This document shows, in pieces, positions 9,566-18,313 of a DNA stretch of 64,000 nucleotides (its first letter is position 1; the number at the start of each line of letters is the position of its first letter). This DNA is from an uncultured Clostridia bacterium (lineage in GTDB: Bacteria > Bacillota > Clostridia > TANB77 > CAG-508), in the NCBI GenBank assembly GCA_934121905.1, contig CAKOVI010000010.1, positions 1 through 64,000 on the forward strand, in the 5' to 3' direction. A program made the translations under genes and the position numbers. The notes below the pieces were generated by a model. It saw only the letters and a program-made list of their open reading frames with translations. It ran no database searches and was not told the DNA's origin.

Positions 9566-10831
9566 TTAAATTAATTCTATTGGTATTAAATTATTATTTT
9601 TATCTAATGGAAAAATTTCTTTATTTAAACAAATAACACCGCCATTTCCAACTGGCATACCAAATTTTTCTACAACATCAAAATTTTTTATAGCCTGTTT
9701 TCCTGGATTATAACTCTTCTTAATTTCTATAGGATACACAGTATTATCATATATGATTAAAAGATCAATTTCTTTTCCATTATTATCTCTATAATAATAT
9801 AAATATTTTTTGCTATCTAGTCCCTGATTTGTAAATGATTTTATGATTTCTGTTACAACATATGTTTCAAAAATAGCTCCATTAAATGCACTTCTTTCTA
9901 ATGTTTTACTATCCATATAACCGGCTAAGAAACATGCCAGACCAGTATCCATAAAATATATTTTTGGTCTTTTTACAATTCTGGAAATATTATTATTATA
10001 ATAAGGCTGTAATAAATATACAATTCCTGTATTTACTAGTATTGATAGCCAATTTTGAGCAGTCATATTATTTATTTCTATTGAGTTTGATATATCATTT
10101 ATATTTAGTTCTTGACCTGTTCTTACTGCTACCGATTCTACAAATTTTAAAAATTTTATTTCATCTTTTACATTTATAAGTTCTCTTATATCTCTTTCTA
10201 TATATGTCTTTATATATGTTTCAAAGAAATCTCTAGGCTCTATATTTGTATTTGAATACAACTCGGGATATCCACCTTTTAAGATTTTTTCGAATATTTC
10301 ATCTATCTCTTTTCGTTCTATCTTTTCTCTATTTTCCATTTTTTCGTATGATGGTAAAAATATTTCATCTTTTTTCTTTTCAATTTCTCTATTTGATAAT
10401 GGATATAATTCTAATATTCCTACTCTTCCTGCTAATGACTCACTTATATTTTTCATTGTATGAAATACCTGTGAACCAGTTAAATAATATAATCCAGATG
10501 ATTGAATTTCTTCATTTTCTAAGTGTTCCTGTCTTTTTTTATCTACTATTATTTTTATATATGATAGCAAATCTGGAGCATATTGAAATTCATCTATTAT
10601 TAAGGGGGCCTTATATCTTTCTAAAAATAGTTCTGGGTCTTCTATCGCTAAGGCTCTTGTTTGTATATTGTCCAATGATACATAGTTTATTTGATTTTTT
10701 TCTTCTTTTTGTAGTATTGTTAGTAATGTTGTTTTTCCTACTTGTCTTGAACCTGTAATCATTATTACTGGAAATGCTTTTTCTAGCTCTTCTAGCTTTT
10801 TTTCTATACTTCTTTTTATATAAGTTCCCAT
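9566..10831 (-). CDS. AAA_14/DUF4143 ATP-binding protein
   Basis: 421 aa with Walker A GSRQVGKTT (27-35) and Walker B LIIDEFQ (about 77-83) in an AAA_14 domain. A C-terminal DUF4143 region ends in an endonuclease-like IDLLIIYDN...PIEIK pattern (D and E-x-K), reminiscent of a PD-(D/E)XK fold. Proteins of this family are widespread, often accessory and mobile, and their role is unknown. AAAAGGAGGAAACC precedes ATG. It looks monocistronic upstream of the palindrome. Confidence 0.88.
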   Translation of the reverse strand: MGTYIKRSIEKKLEELEKAFPVIMITGSRQVGKTTLLTILQKEEKNQINYVSLDNIQTRALAIEDPELFLERYKAPLIIDEFQYAPDLLSYIKIIVDKKRQEHLENEEIQSSGLYYLTGSQVFHTMKNISESLAGRVGILELYPLSNREIEKKKDEIFLPSYEKMENREKIERKEIDEIFEKILKGGYPELYSNTNIEPRDFFETYIKTYIERDIRELINVKDEIKFLKFVESVAVRTGQELNINDISNSIEINNMTAQNWLSILVNTGIVYLLQPYYNNNISRIVKRPKIYFMDTGLACFLAGYMDSKTLERSAFNGAIFETYVVTEIIKSFTNQGLDSKKYLYYYRDNNGKEIDLLIIYDNTVYPIEIKKSYNPGKQAIKNFDVVEKFGMPVGNGGVICLNKEIFPLDKNNNLIPIELI

Positions 10832-10934
10832 ATTGGTTTCCTCCTTTTCTCACTATTATATTTATATTATACTATTTTTATGATATTTTTTCAATATTTT
10901 TATACAATTTTATATTGCAAGTATAATTTTGTAT

Positions 10935-10984
10935 AAAAATAGAGAATGACTTTCATTTTTAGATTAAAGTCATTCTCTATTTTT
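10935..10984. terminator. Terminator of the tsaC-like-lepA-trmL-mazG run
   Basis: Nineteen-base arms (AAAAATAGAGAATGACTTT and its complement) with a 12-base loop. The stop codon of the mazG-like gene is inside the right arm. It can work in both directions. Confidence 0.85.
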
Positions 10985-11330
10985 ATTTCCAAATTCTCTC
11001 AAAATTAATCTTTTCCTTATTTTTCAAACCTTCAACAATATCCATATCTAACAATTCACACATTCCCATTAAGCATATAAAAACATCTGTTATTTCATTT
11101 TCCAAGTTTGAATTATATTCTTTATTTATATCAATAGCTAAATTGTTATCTGTCTTCCTCACTTCTTTAGCTAGTTCTCCTATTTCTTCTGTTAGTATAA
11201 CCATTCTTTCTAATAAACTATTTTTAAAACCTCTTGTTTCAATCATATCTTTAATATATTTTTGTAATTCTTCAACACTACTTTTTTTACTTAATGCATT
11301 TAGTTCTTTTTTTAATTCTTCATTACTCAT
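10983..11330 (-). CDS. MazG-like nucleotide pyrophosphohydrolase
   Basis: 115 aa with the helical MazG pattern EEIGELAKE followed by ENEITDVFI, giving the four acidic residues that bind magnesium. It probably hydrolyses non-canonical or excess NTPs. Its short length suits the single-domain clostridial form. ATG 11330 follows AAGGTGATTA; the in-frame GTG at 11339 lies within that ribosome binding site. It is the last gene of its run. Confidence 0.85.
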   Translation of the reverse strand: MSNEELKKELNALSKKSSVEELQKYIKDMIETRGFKNSLLERMVILTEEIGELAKEVRKTDNNLAIDINKEYNSNLENEITDVFICLMGMCELLDMDIVEGLKNKEKINFERIWK

Positions 11331-11354
11331 CTTAATCACCTTAATATTATAATT

Positions 11355-11858
11355 TTACTCATCAAAATAATTGCTTACTTCTTGTAAATCCTCAAAATTC
11401 TTTTGCCTTAAAATCTCATAAGTAATAATTGCAACTGAATTTGATAGATTTAATGATCTAAGTGTTGGAAGCATTGGTATTCTTATTGTTTTAGTATTTA
11501 AATATTTTTCCAACAACCATTCTGGTAAGCCTTTTGTTTCTTTTCCGTATAAAACATATACTTCCTCCATATTAGAATAATCAATATCTGTATATTTTGT
11601 TTTACCTTTTGTGGTTGCAAAAAACATATTATTCTGTTCTGGTGTGTATTTTTCTAAAAATTCTTGAAGCGAATTATGTTCTTCAATATCAAGCTTATCC
11701 CAATAATCTAGTCCAGCTCTTTTTAATGATTTTTCATCTAGTTTAAATCCTAATGGATGTACAAGATGTAGTTTTGCTCCTGTTATTGCGCATGTTCTTG
11801 CTATATTTCCTGTATTTTGTGGTATTTCTGGTTCTACCATTACTATGTTTAGTTTCAT
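11355..11858 (-). CDS. trmL: tRNA (cytidine/uridine-34-2'-O-)-methyltransferase TrmL
   Basis: A SPOUT methylase of 167 aa that modifies the wobble base of leucine tRNAs. Recognisable motifs are [15 protein letters not shown] at the N terminus, [10 protein letters not shown] in the middle and [18 protein letters not shown] at the knot. The size is typical. Its ATG overlaps the lepA stop (ATGA), so the two are translationally coupled. Confidence 0.95.
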   Translation of the reverse strand: MKLNIVMVEPEIPQNTGNIARTCAITGAKLHLVHPLGFKLDEKSLKRAGLDYWDKLDIEEHNSLQEFLEKYTPEQNNMFFATTKGKTKYTDIDYSNMEEVYVLYGKETKGLPEWLLEKYLNTKTIRIPMLPTLRSLNLSNSVAIITYEILRQKNFEDLQEVSNYFDE

Positions 11859-13684
11859 TTTTTCTCCTCATCATCTAATTTTAATACTGATAAAAACGCC
11901 TCTTGTGGCATTTCAACTTTTCCAATTTGTCTCATTCTTGCTTTACCTTTTTTCTGTTTTTCAAGCAATTTTTTCTTTCTTGTAATATCTCCACCATAAC
12001 ATTTTGCAAGTACGTCTTTTCTTAATGCAGATATTGTTTCTCTTGCAATTATGCTACCTCCTACAACTGCTTGAAGTGGAATAGTAAATAAATGTCTTGG
12101 TATTACTGTTTTTAATTTTTCTACCATTTTTCTTCCTCTTGAATATGCCATATCTTTGTGAACTATAAATGATAAAGCATCAACAGCTTCTCCATTTACA
12201 TGTATATCTAATTTTACAAGTTTTGCTTCTTTATATTCTTTAAATTCATAGTCAAATGATGCATAGCCTTTTGTTTTTGATTTTAAGTTGTCGAAAAAGT
12301 CATAGATTATTTCATTTAAAGGCATATCATAGATTAATTCTACTCTTGTTTCATCTAGATATTTCATATCAATATAATTTCCACGTCTATTTTGGCACAT
12401 TTCCATTATTCCACCAACATAATCTTTTGGTGTTAAAATTTTGGCTCTTACAATTGGTTCTTCTATAAATGATATTTCCCCTTGTGGTGGTAAATCTCCC
12501 GGATTATAAATATCTAAAACTTCCCCATTTGTTTTATGAACTTTATATATAACAGATGGTGCAGTTGTAATTAATCCTAAGTCAAATTCCCTATCTAGTC
12601 TTTCTTCTATTATTTCTAAGTGAAGTAATCCCAAAAATCCACATCTAAATCCATAGCCTAATGCTACTGATGTTTCTTGTTCAAATTCTAGTGCCGCATC
12701 GTTTAATTTTAGTTTTTCTAATGCTAATTTTAATGCCTCGAACTGACTTCCATCTATTGGATAAATTCCGCAATATACCATTGGTTGAACCTTTTTATAT
12801 CCTTTTAATGGTTCATCTGCTGGATTTTGATTTAATGTAATTGTATCTCCAACATGTATTTCAGATAGACTTTTTATACTTGCTGCAATATATCCAACTT
12901 CTCCTGCTTTTAGCTCATTTCCTGGCATATATGAGCCTGGTGCAAAATATCCAAGTTCTGTTACTGTAAATACTTTATTTGCTTGCATTAATCTTATTTC
13001 GTCTCCTACTTTTACAGTTCCATCCATTACTCTTACATAAGCTACTGCGCCTTTGTAGTTATCATAATATGAGTCAAATATTAGGCACTTTGTTTTTGCT
13101 TTTTCATCTCCTTTTGGTGCTGGCAGGTCTGTTACTATTTTTTCTAAAACTTGTTCTACATTTAAACCTGTTTTTGCTGATATGCAAGGACATCCTTCTG
13201 CTGGGATTCCTATTATATCTTCTATTTCTTTTTGTGTTTCTTCAGGTCTTGCGCTTGGCAAATCTATTTTGTTTATTACTGGCAAAATTTCTAGGTTGTT
13301 GTCTATTGCAAGATATACATTGGCAAGTGTTTGGGCTTCTACCCCTTGTGTGCTGTCTACAATTAGTATTGCTCCATCACATGCTGCTAAACTTCTTGAT
13401 ACCTCGTAGTTAAAGTCTACATGTCCTGGTGTATCTATTAGATTGAATGTATATTCTTGGCCATCTTTTGCCTTGTATTTCATTCTTACAGATTGGGCTT
13501 TTATTGTTATCCCTCTTTCTCTTTCTATTTCCATATTGTCTAAGATTTGGTCTTCCATTTCTCTTTTTGATAATGCTCCTGTAAGTTCTATTAGCCTATC
13601 TGCTAGTGTTGATTTTCCGTGGTCTATGTGGGCTACTATGCTAAAGTTTCTTATATATTTTTGGTATTGATTTTTTTCTTGCAT
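11855..13684 (-). CDS. lepA: Elongation factor 4 (LepA)
   Basis: A ribosome-associated GTPase of 609 aa, full length. The G domain has AHIDHGKST (G1), RGITI (G2), DTPGH (G3) and NKIDLP (G4). EF-Tu-like domain II, EF-G-like domains and the LepA-specific C-terminal domain ([15 protein letters not shown]) follow. It lies between the Sua5-family gene and trmL, all co-directional with short gaps. Confidence 0.97.
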   Translation of the reverse strand: MQEKNQYQKYIRNFSIVAHIDHGKSTLADRLIELTGALSKREMEDQILDNMEIERERGITIKAQSVRMKYKAKDGQEYTFNLIDTPGHVDFNYEVSRSLAACDGAILIVDSTQGVEAQTLANVYLAIDNNLEILPVINKIDLPSARPEETQKEIEDIIGIPAEGCPCISAKTGLNVEQVLEKIVTDLPAPKGDEKAKTKCLIFDSYYDNYKGAVAYVRVMDGTVKVGDEIRLMQANKVFTVTELGYFAPGSYMPGNELKAGEVGYIAASIKSLSEIHVGDTITLNQNPADEPLKGYKKVQPMVYCGIYPIDGSQFEALKLALEKLKLNDAALEFEQETSVALGYGFRCGFLGLLHLEIIEERLDREFDLGLITTAPSVIYKVHKTNGEVLDIYNPGDLPPQGEISFIEEPIVRAKILTPKDYVGGIMEMCQNRRGNYIDMKYLDETRVELIYDMPLNEIIYDFFDNLKSKTKGYASFDYEFKEYKEAKLVKLDIHVNGEAVDALSFIVHKDMAYSRGRKMVEKLKTVIPRHLFTIPLQAVVGGSIIARETISALRKDVLAKCYGGDITRKKKLLEKQKKGKARMRQIGKVEMPQEAFLSVLKLDDEEKK

Positions 13685-13700
13685 AAATATTTTTCTCCTT

Positions 13701-14306
13701 TTATATTTTGTTTAAGGCTTTTATAATTTCAGCTTTTGAAATCGGTCCTTCTCTTAATATTTTTATTTCATCTAATGTGCAATCAACAATTGTACTTGCT
13801 TGTCCAAATGATACCTCTCCCTCTAGCATTCCATCTAAATCAGGGCAATTCTTTTCTATATCTTCTAAAGTTTTGCAAACTTCTTCTCCACTTTTATTTG
13901 CACTTGTCATAAATATTGGACAACCTAAGCTTTTTATCAATTCTTTTAACTCATTTGATGTTGCCATTCTTATAGCAATTGTTTCTTTCCCATTGTTTAT
14001 ATATTGTGGTATTTTTTCATTTTCTCTTAAAACTATTGTTATTGGACCTGGCATAAATTCTTTTATTATTTTTTCTGCTTTATTATCTACCATTGCTACA
14101 CTTTTTATTTGCTCTATATCTGCACACATTATTGGAAATGGTTTACTTGCAGGTCTTCCTTTTATTTCTTTTAATTTTGTTTGTGCTTTTCTATGTTTGA
14201 TACTACAACATATTCCATATACTGTATCTGTTGGTACACTTATTACTCCATTATTTTTTAAGCATTCAGATAGTTCTTTTATTTGATTTTTATTATATCT
14301 TTTCAT
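13701..14306 (-). CDS. L-threonylcarbamoyladenylate synthase (Sua5/YciO/YrdC family)
   Basis: Makes threonylcarbamoyl-AMP for the t6A37 modification of ANN-decoding tRNAs. It is the 201-aa short form with only the YrdC domain. Conserved parts are [27 protein letters not shown] and MTSANKSGE. It is 16 bp upstream of lepA on the same strand. Confidence 0.93.
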   Translation of the reverse strand: MKRYNKNQIKELSECLKNNGVISVPTDTVYGICCSIKHRKAQTKLKEIKGRPASKPFPIMCADIEQIKSVAMVDNKAEKIIKEFMPGPITIVLRENEKIPQYINNGKETIAIRMATSNELKELIKSLGCPIFMTSANKSGEEVCKTLEDIEKNCPDLDGMLEGEVSFGQASTIVDCTLDEIKILREGPISKAEIIKALNKI

Positions 14307-14317
14307 TTTGATTTTCC

Positions 14318-14647
14318 TTATTTTTTAAATATATCATCCGGATTATACTTTTTTCTCAGCTCCTCCTGATATATAACCTCATTTCTTTTATATTTTTCAA
14401 CTAAATATCTTTTTACGTCCTCATTATTATTTATATATTTTAAAAATAAATATGACAATACAACTATTGTCTCCTTATCATTTATTTGAAATTGTAAAGG
14501 AACATTTATATCAAATTCAAACTCATAATTCTCCTTATGTTTAATAATATAACTTTGTTTATCCTGTGGAAGCTTATTAAACAAATTTAATTTAGTTAAT
14601 ATGCTATAAACATTACCACATGTTTTACTACTAATATTATGTATCAT
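14318..14647 (-). CDS. Hypothetical protein
   Basis: 109 aa, not recognised. No signal peptide or membrane helix; the C terminus is charged and helical. ATG 14647 follows AAAGGAGGAAC and overlaps the last codons of the transglutaminase-like gene (TATGATAC), so the two are coupled and probably act together. Confidence 0.75.
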   Translation of the reverse strand: MIHNISSKTCGNVYSILTKLNLFNKLPQDKQSYIIKHKENYEFEFDINVPLQFQINDKETIVVLSYLFLKYINNNEDVKRYLVEKYKRNEVIYQEELRKKYNPDDIFKK

Positions 14648-16266
14648 AACCTAACTGTTCCTCCTTTTCCTTATCTTCAAAAGCTTTTTCAATACCATCA
14701 AAATCAGATGCTTTTATTGTAGATGATGCACTTCCTGCAAGACTTTCCAAATACTTTTCTTTCATTAGTTGTTCTAACATCGCTTCAAATTCTTTTATAT
14801 TAAATGCATCTTCCATAGGTGGTAAAATCTCATCTATTTTTTCTTCGCTAAATCCAAATAATCTCAACTGTTCTTCATATGAAATGAATCCGATCTACTT
14901 TGCCATCATACTCGTCTTTATACTTTTCATGTCCAAAAAATGTGTCCCTACCACATAAAAAATATCTTAGCGGATAGTTATCCATTTTTATGTTATCTGC
15001 ATCCCATGTTAAATCACAATAGAATTCCTCTCCATCTAAGAAAACACAATTCCATGCATGTCCATTCCTATCTTTTTCATTGTAATCTTCTCGAGTTTCA
15101 TCTTGATTAGCACCTATAAATTTTGCCTCAATTTCAAATTCTCCCAAAATATTTTTTAAAATATCTGCATAACCTACACAAACTGATTTTCCATTTAATA
15201 GTCCTCCTTTTAAGTTTCTGCAAGTTATACTAAGCTCATCATCTTTTTCTCCTTCTTCTGAAATTGCATAATAATCGTATTCTATCTTTTTTCCCAATTT
15301 TTTATAAACTTGTGCAAATATTTTTTTCTCCCTGTCAATATCTAAATTGTTTGGAACTATAATTTGCTGCTTTATTTCATCGATTTTCTTCCTTATTTGT
15401 AAAAAGTCTGACCTAGTATAAATGTTAGTTTCATACTGCACATTATTTTCCTCATCTTCTATTTTTACATCTATTATTTCAGGATGATTCTCTAAAAATT
15501 GCGTTGAAATATCTTTTGTTCCTTTTACATATGCATGAATCCATTTTAATTTTTCTGTATTTTTACTCATCTCTTCTATTTTTTCTGGTGTTGCACTTAT
15601 ATATATTTCACTTTCGTTCAAAAAGAGTATCATTTCATTTAGCATATATTCTGGCATCTTAATACTATCTAAACATATTTCTCGGTTTCTCATTCCTATC
15701 AAAATTGAATTCAAATATGGATGTCCATTAAAAATCATTTTTTCATGATGTTTTTTTATTTCATTTATTACTTCATTAAAGCCTACTCTACTAAGCAGAT
15801 TATTTCCCATATCTATTTGAATATTTTCATCAAGTTCAGATATAATCCTAAAATCTTCAATATTGTTATTTTCAAGTATGAGCATCTTTAGATTTTCAAA
15901 TTGCTTAAATATATCTGTTTTCGCATTAGATAAATCCAAACCTGTTATTTGTATATAACCTATATCTTTATTAAGTTTTGATAAAAATGTCATATCTACT
16001 TTCATAGGTTCTATATCAGTATTTGAAAGATTTAATCTTCTTAATTTCATGTTTTTTAAAACACAACCTAATTCTTGAAAAAAATTATTTTTTTCATTTA
16101 TTGGTATACCTTCTATAGATATATCTAAAGATTTTACTTTTTTTAAATCCTCGTCTAATATCTCTCCATTTGTAATTAAGTTAATATGTTCTTTTTTGCT
16201 TTCTTTGTTATATGACGTAATCCCTTGGTTAATTTTTTCAATTAGAAGACTATTTTTCATTTTCAT
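14637..16266 (-). CDS. LRR/transglutaminase-like protein, +1 frameshift at CGG
   Basis: The N-terminal half has irregular leucine-rich repeats. The C-terminal half is transglutaminase-like with Cys363 (KSVCVGYAD), His403 (GHAWN) and Asp418 (CDLTWD). Codon 459 is CGG (14892-14890). Frame 0 stops four codons later. Skipping its C gives GGA TTC ATT TCA TAT and continues for another 80 codons to 14637. The downstream frame alone could only start at a TTG without a good ribosome binding site, and no other gene start is visible. Total 542 aa with the shift. The tail is acidic and helical. The function is unknown; similar proteins occur in gut Clostridia. Confidence 0.8.
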
Positions 16267-16606
16267 ATTTTTTCACCTTTATTTTTTATAATCGCTATAA
16301 ACAACTGTATATATTTTAAACTAAATTCCTTTAAAAATCAATGTTTTTAATATATTTGTTATTACTGCGTTATTACTAATTTTAGATATGTATTATCAAA
16401 CGCCTTTGTAAAAATGTCTATATGGCAAATTTATAATACAACATTAAATTTGAATATATTAGAATTATGTAAATATTATTACAATACAATAAGTAAAATA
16501 GATACGTGTAAGAAATAAAATATGAATATTGGAGAAACACAGAAAAACATATGGGATCTATTTTTTAGACCCCACATTTACTATAATTAACATTTTTCCA
16601 TTTATA
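16267..16606. other. Intergenic region
   Basis: About 340 AT-rich bases lie between the transglutaminase-like and rhodanese genes, both on the minus strand. I see no frame with a ribosome binding site and no clear hairpin terminator. A minus-strand promoter is presumably here but I could not define its boxes. Confidence 0.4.
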
Positions 16607-16945
16607 TTAGTAATTCTCCAATCCTCCATACAAATTCCAAACATTCCTATACCCCAAACATCTAAGTTTCCTATAAGCACTTGTACTCCTAAAGCCACTA
16701 GAACAATACACGACAATTTCTTTATTTTTATTAGGTACAATTCTTTCAAATCTTTTATTTATCTGGTATTCTGGTACATTTATGCTTCCTAAAATATGGC
16801 TTTCATCATATTCTCTTTTGTTTCTTACATCAATAATTTCTGCACCATTCATTTGTTTTTCCATAAGCTCATCTAAAGTTATATCATAGGCTTCCATATG
16901 TCTAAACAATTTTCTTTTTAATTTGTACTTTATCTCTTCTAACAT
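16607..16945 (-). CDS. Rhodanese-like domain protein
   Basis: 112 aa, one rhodanese domain. EIIDVRNKREYDESHI and NVPEY mark the CH2 motifs. Cys81 in YCSSGFRS is the likely sulfur-carrying residue of the active-site loop. The start is ATG 16945 behind GGAGG, not the upstream ATG at 16957. It probably carries persulfide sulfur; the partner is unknown. Confidence 0.9.
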   Translation of the reverse strand: MLEEIKYKLKRKLFRHMEAYDITLDELMEKQMNGAEIIDVRNKREYDESHILGSINVPEYQINKRFERIVPNKNKEIVVYCSSGFRSTSAYRKLRCLGYRNVWNLYGGLENY

Positions 16946-17150
16946 CTTTTCCTCCATATAATACTTTTTATAATATTATATGTTTTAAATTGTTTTATCG
17001 TTAAAAGTATATTTTTGTCAATTTGATAGTTATATTGTCAAATAATGTAGACTATTATTTCGATATTTGTTAAATAACATTCTTTTGTTTCAAATTTATT
17101 ACAATTATGTCTATTTTATTACATTATGTTTATTTATTTATGTCATCTAC

Positions 17151-17249
17151 TTATCCACAACAGATGTGGATAATGTGGATAACTCTGTGAATAACTTTAA
17201 AATACATAGTTTTAATATGAAAGTTATTCACAGTTTGGTTGTGGATAAA
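17151..17249. promoter_or_regulatory. Cluster of six DnaA boxes
   Basis: Six exact TTATNCACA nonamers lie within 99 bp. Two are on the plus strand (17151-17159 TTATCCACA; 17225-17233 TTATTCACA). Four are on the minus strand (17165-17173, 17174-17182, 17186-17194, 17241-17249). Very AT-rich sequence flanks them on both sides. No dnaA or dnaN gene is near, and gene orientation does not switch here, which argues for a DnaA-titrating or regulatory cluster rather than the main origin. The whole gap from 16958 to 17465 is otherwise gene-free. Confidence 0.85.
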
Positions 17250-17465
17250 TTGTGTAATACTATATTTTCATTTTTTCTTTATTTATGTAACCCATTTTTC
17301 ATTTGCCTTTTCCAAATTAAAATGGTACTTCGTTTTCATTTTTTGCAATCATTTGTTGATATTAATTGGCATATTTCATAAATTAAAACATTCATAAAAT
17401 TATAATAAAATGTGTGCAATCATAACATCAACAACGTTGGAATAATAAAGTTTTTCATAAAAGTG

Positions 17466-17516
17466 ACACAAAAAAAGACTAGGAAAGTCCTTAATCAATT
17501 CCTAGTCTTTTTGTGT
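17466..17516. terminator. Terminator after the alaS-HIT-DUF1294 run
   Basis: CACAAAAAAAGACTAGG pairs with CCTAGTCTTTTTGTGTG around a long loop. It is placed just downstream of the minus-strand DUF1294 gene. Confidence 0.8.
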
Positions 17517-17547
17517 GCTATTCTTCAAACAGTGCTTTTACAATTCA

Positions 17548-17823
17548 CTACATCACATACTTAAAATAAACAAAAATTAATATCTCCAAAATCAAAACCA
17601 AAGGCATTCCAACCTTAAATTTCATCTTCTTAGTCTTATGGTGAAAGACATACATTCCTGCAATAGTGCCAATTCCTCCACCTAAAACTGTAAAAGTAAA
17701 TAAAGTATTTTCAGGTATTCTTCTTTCTGCCATTTTTGCCTTATGTTTGTCTAAGCCCATAATTAAAAATCCTAAAATATTAATTACGATTAAATAAATT
17801 ACTGCAATTTGTGTAAAACTCAT
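17548..17823 (-). CDS. DUF1294 membrane protein
   Basis: 91 aa with two to three membrane helices and the family signature GLDKHKAK...RRIPENTLF...GGGIG..AGMYVFHHKT. A widespread small inner-membrane protein of unknown function. It is the last gene of an alaS-HIT-DUF1294 run. Confidence 0.93.
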   Translation of the reverse strand: MSFTQIAVIYLIVINILGFLIMGLDKHKAKMAERRIPENTLFTFTVLGGGIGTIAGMYVFHHKTKKMKFKVGMPLVLILEILIFVYFKYVM

Positions 17824-17837
17824 TTCAACTTACCTTT

Positions 17838-18185
17838 CTATACAATTTTATCTCCAAATTTAGTACCTGCTAATAAATGATAATGTAAATGCATAACTTC
17901 TTGTCCAGAATCTTTACCGCAATTTACAATTACTCTATATCCGTTTTCTTTAAACCCTTGTTCTTCTGCTATTTTGTTCATAGCTTTATGAATAGCCCAT
18001 ACATATTTTTCGTCCTCGTCTGTTAAGTCTGTTAAACAATCAATATGTTTTTTTGGAACAACTAAAATATGAATTGGTGCAGCTGGATTTATGTCTTTAA
18101 AACCATATACTAATTCATCTTCATATACCTTTGTTGATGGAACTTCTCCTTTTATTATTTTACAAAATAAACAATCATCTTTCAT
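17838..18185 (-). CDS. HIT family hydrolase
   Basis: 115 aa histidine-triad nucleotide hydrolase. N-terminal CLFCKIIKGEVPS and the triad MHLHYHLLAG are present. It hydrolyses nucleoside phosphoramidates or adenylates, which fits a position behind a tRNA synthetase gene, since HIT proteins remove stray aminoacyl-AMP. The start is ATG 18185 behind GAGAGGAG; the longer frame would read through a palindromic repeat. Confidence 0.93.
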   Translation of the reverse strand: MKDDCLFCKIIKGEVPSTKVYEDELVYGFKDINPAAPIHILVVPKKHIDCLTDLTDEDEKYVWAIHKAMNKIAEEQGFKENGYRVIVNCGKDSGQEVMHLHYHLLAGTKFGDKIV

Positions 18186-18203
18186 TTTGAAAACTCCTCT
18201 CTT

Positions 18204-18275
18204 TGCCCAATTGGGACCGGGTCTTTTTCGTCCTAATGGAACATTGGACAAAAAAGACCCGGTCCCAATTGGGCA
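18204..18275. repeat. Imperfect 72-bp palindrome (repeat family member 2)
   Basis: Thirty-base arms beginning TGCCCAATTGGGACCGGG are complementary with one mismatch and enclose a 12-base centre that itself can pair (AATG with CATT). It shares the CCCAnTGGGACCGG(G)TCTTTTT core with 9451-9512. It too lies directly before a minus-strand ribosome binding site, between alaS and the HIT gene. Confidence 0.88.
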
Positions 18276-18313
18276 GAAAATAACAATATTTTTACTATTT
18301 TCTTAACTATTTT

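Noticed and set aside
14637..14867. A separate 76-aa gene starting at TTG
   Set aside because: No ribosome binding site lies before the TTG, and the frame is joined to the transglutaminase-like gene by the CGGA site.
16558..16749. Minus-strand 63-codon frame overlapping the rhodanese gene
   Set aside because: It lies inside the rhodanese gene in another frame and has no ribosome binding site.
17098..17123. Pair of ATTACA hexamers near the DnaA boxes as another WalR site
   Set aside because: The spacing is 20 bp rather than 11, so it does not fit the direct-repeat rule; ATTACA is expected by chance in such AT-rich DNA.
17151..17249. Chromosomal replication origin
   Set aside because: DnaA boxes are there, but dnaA, dnaN and rpmH are absent and the strand bias of genes does not change across the site.
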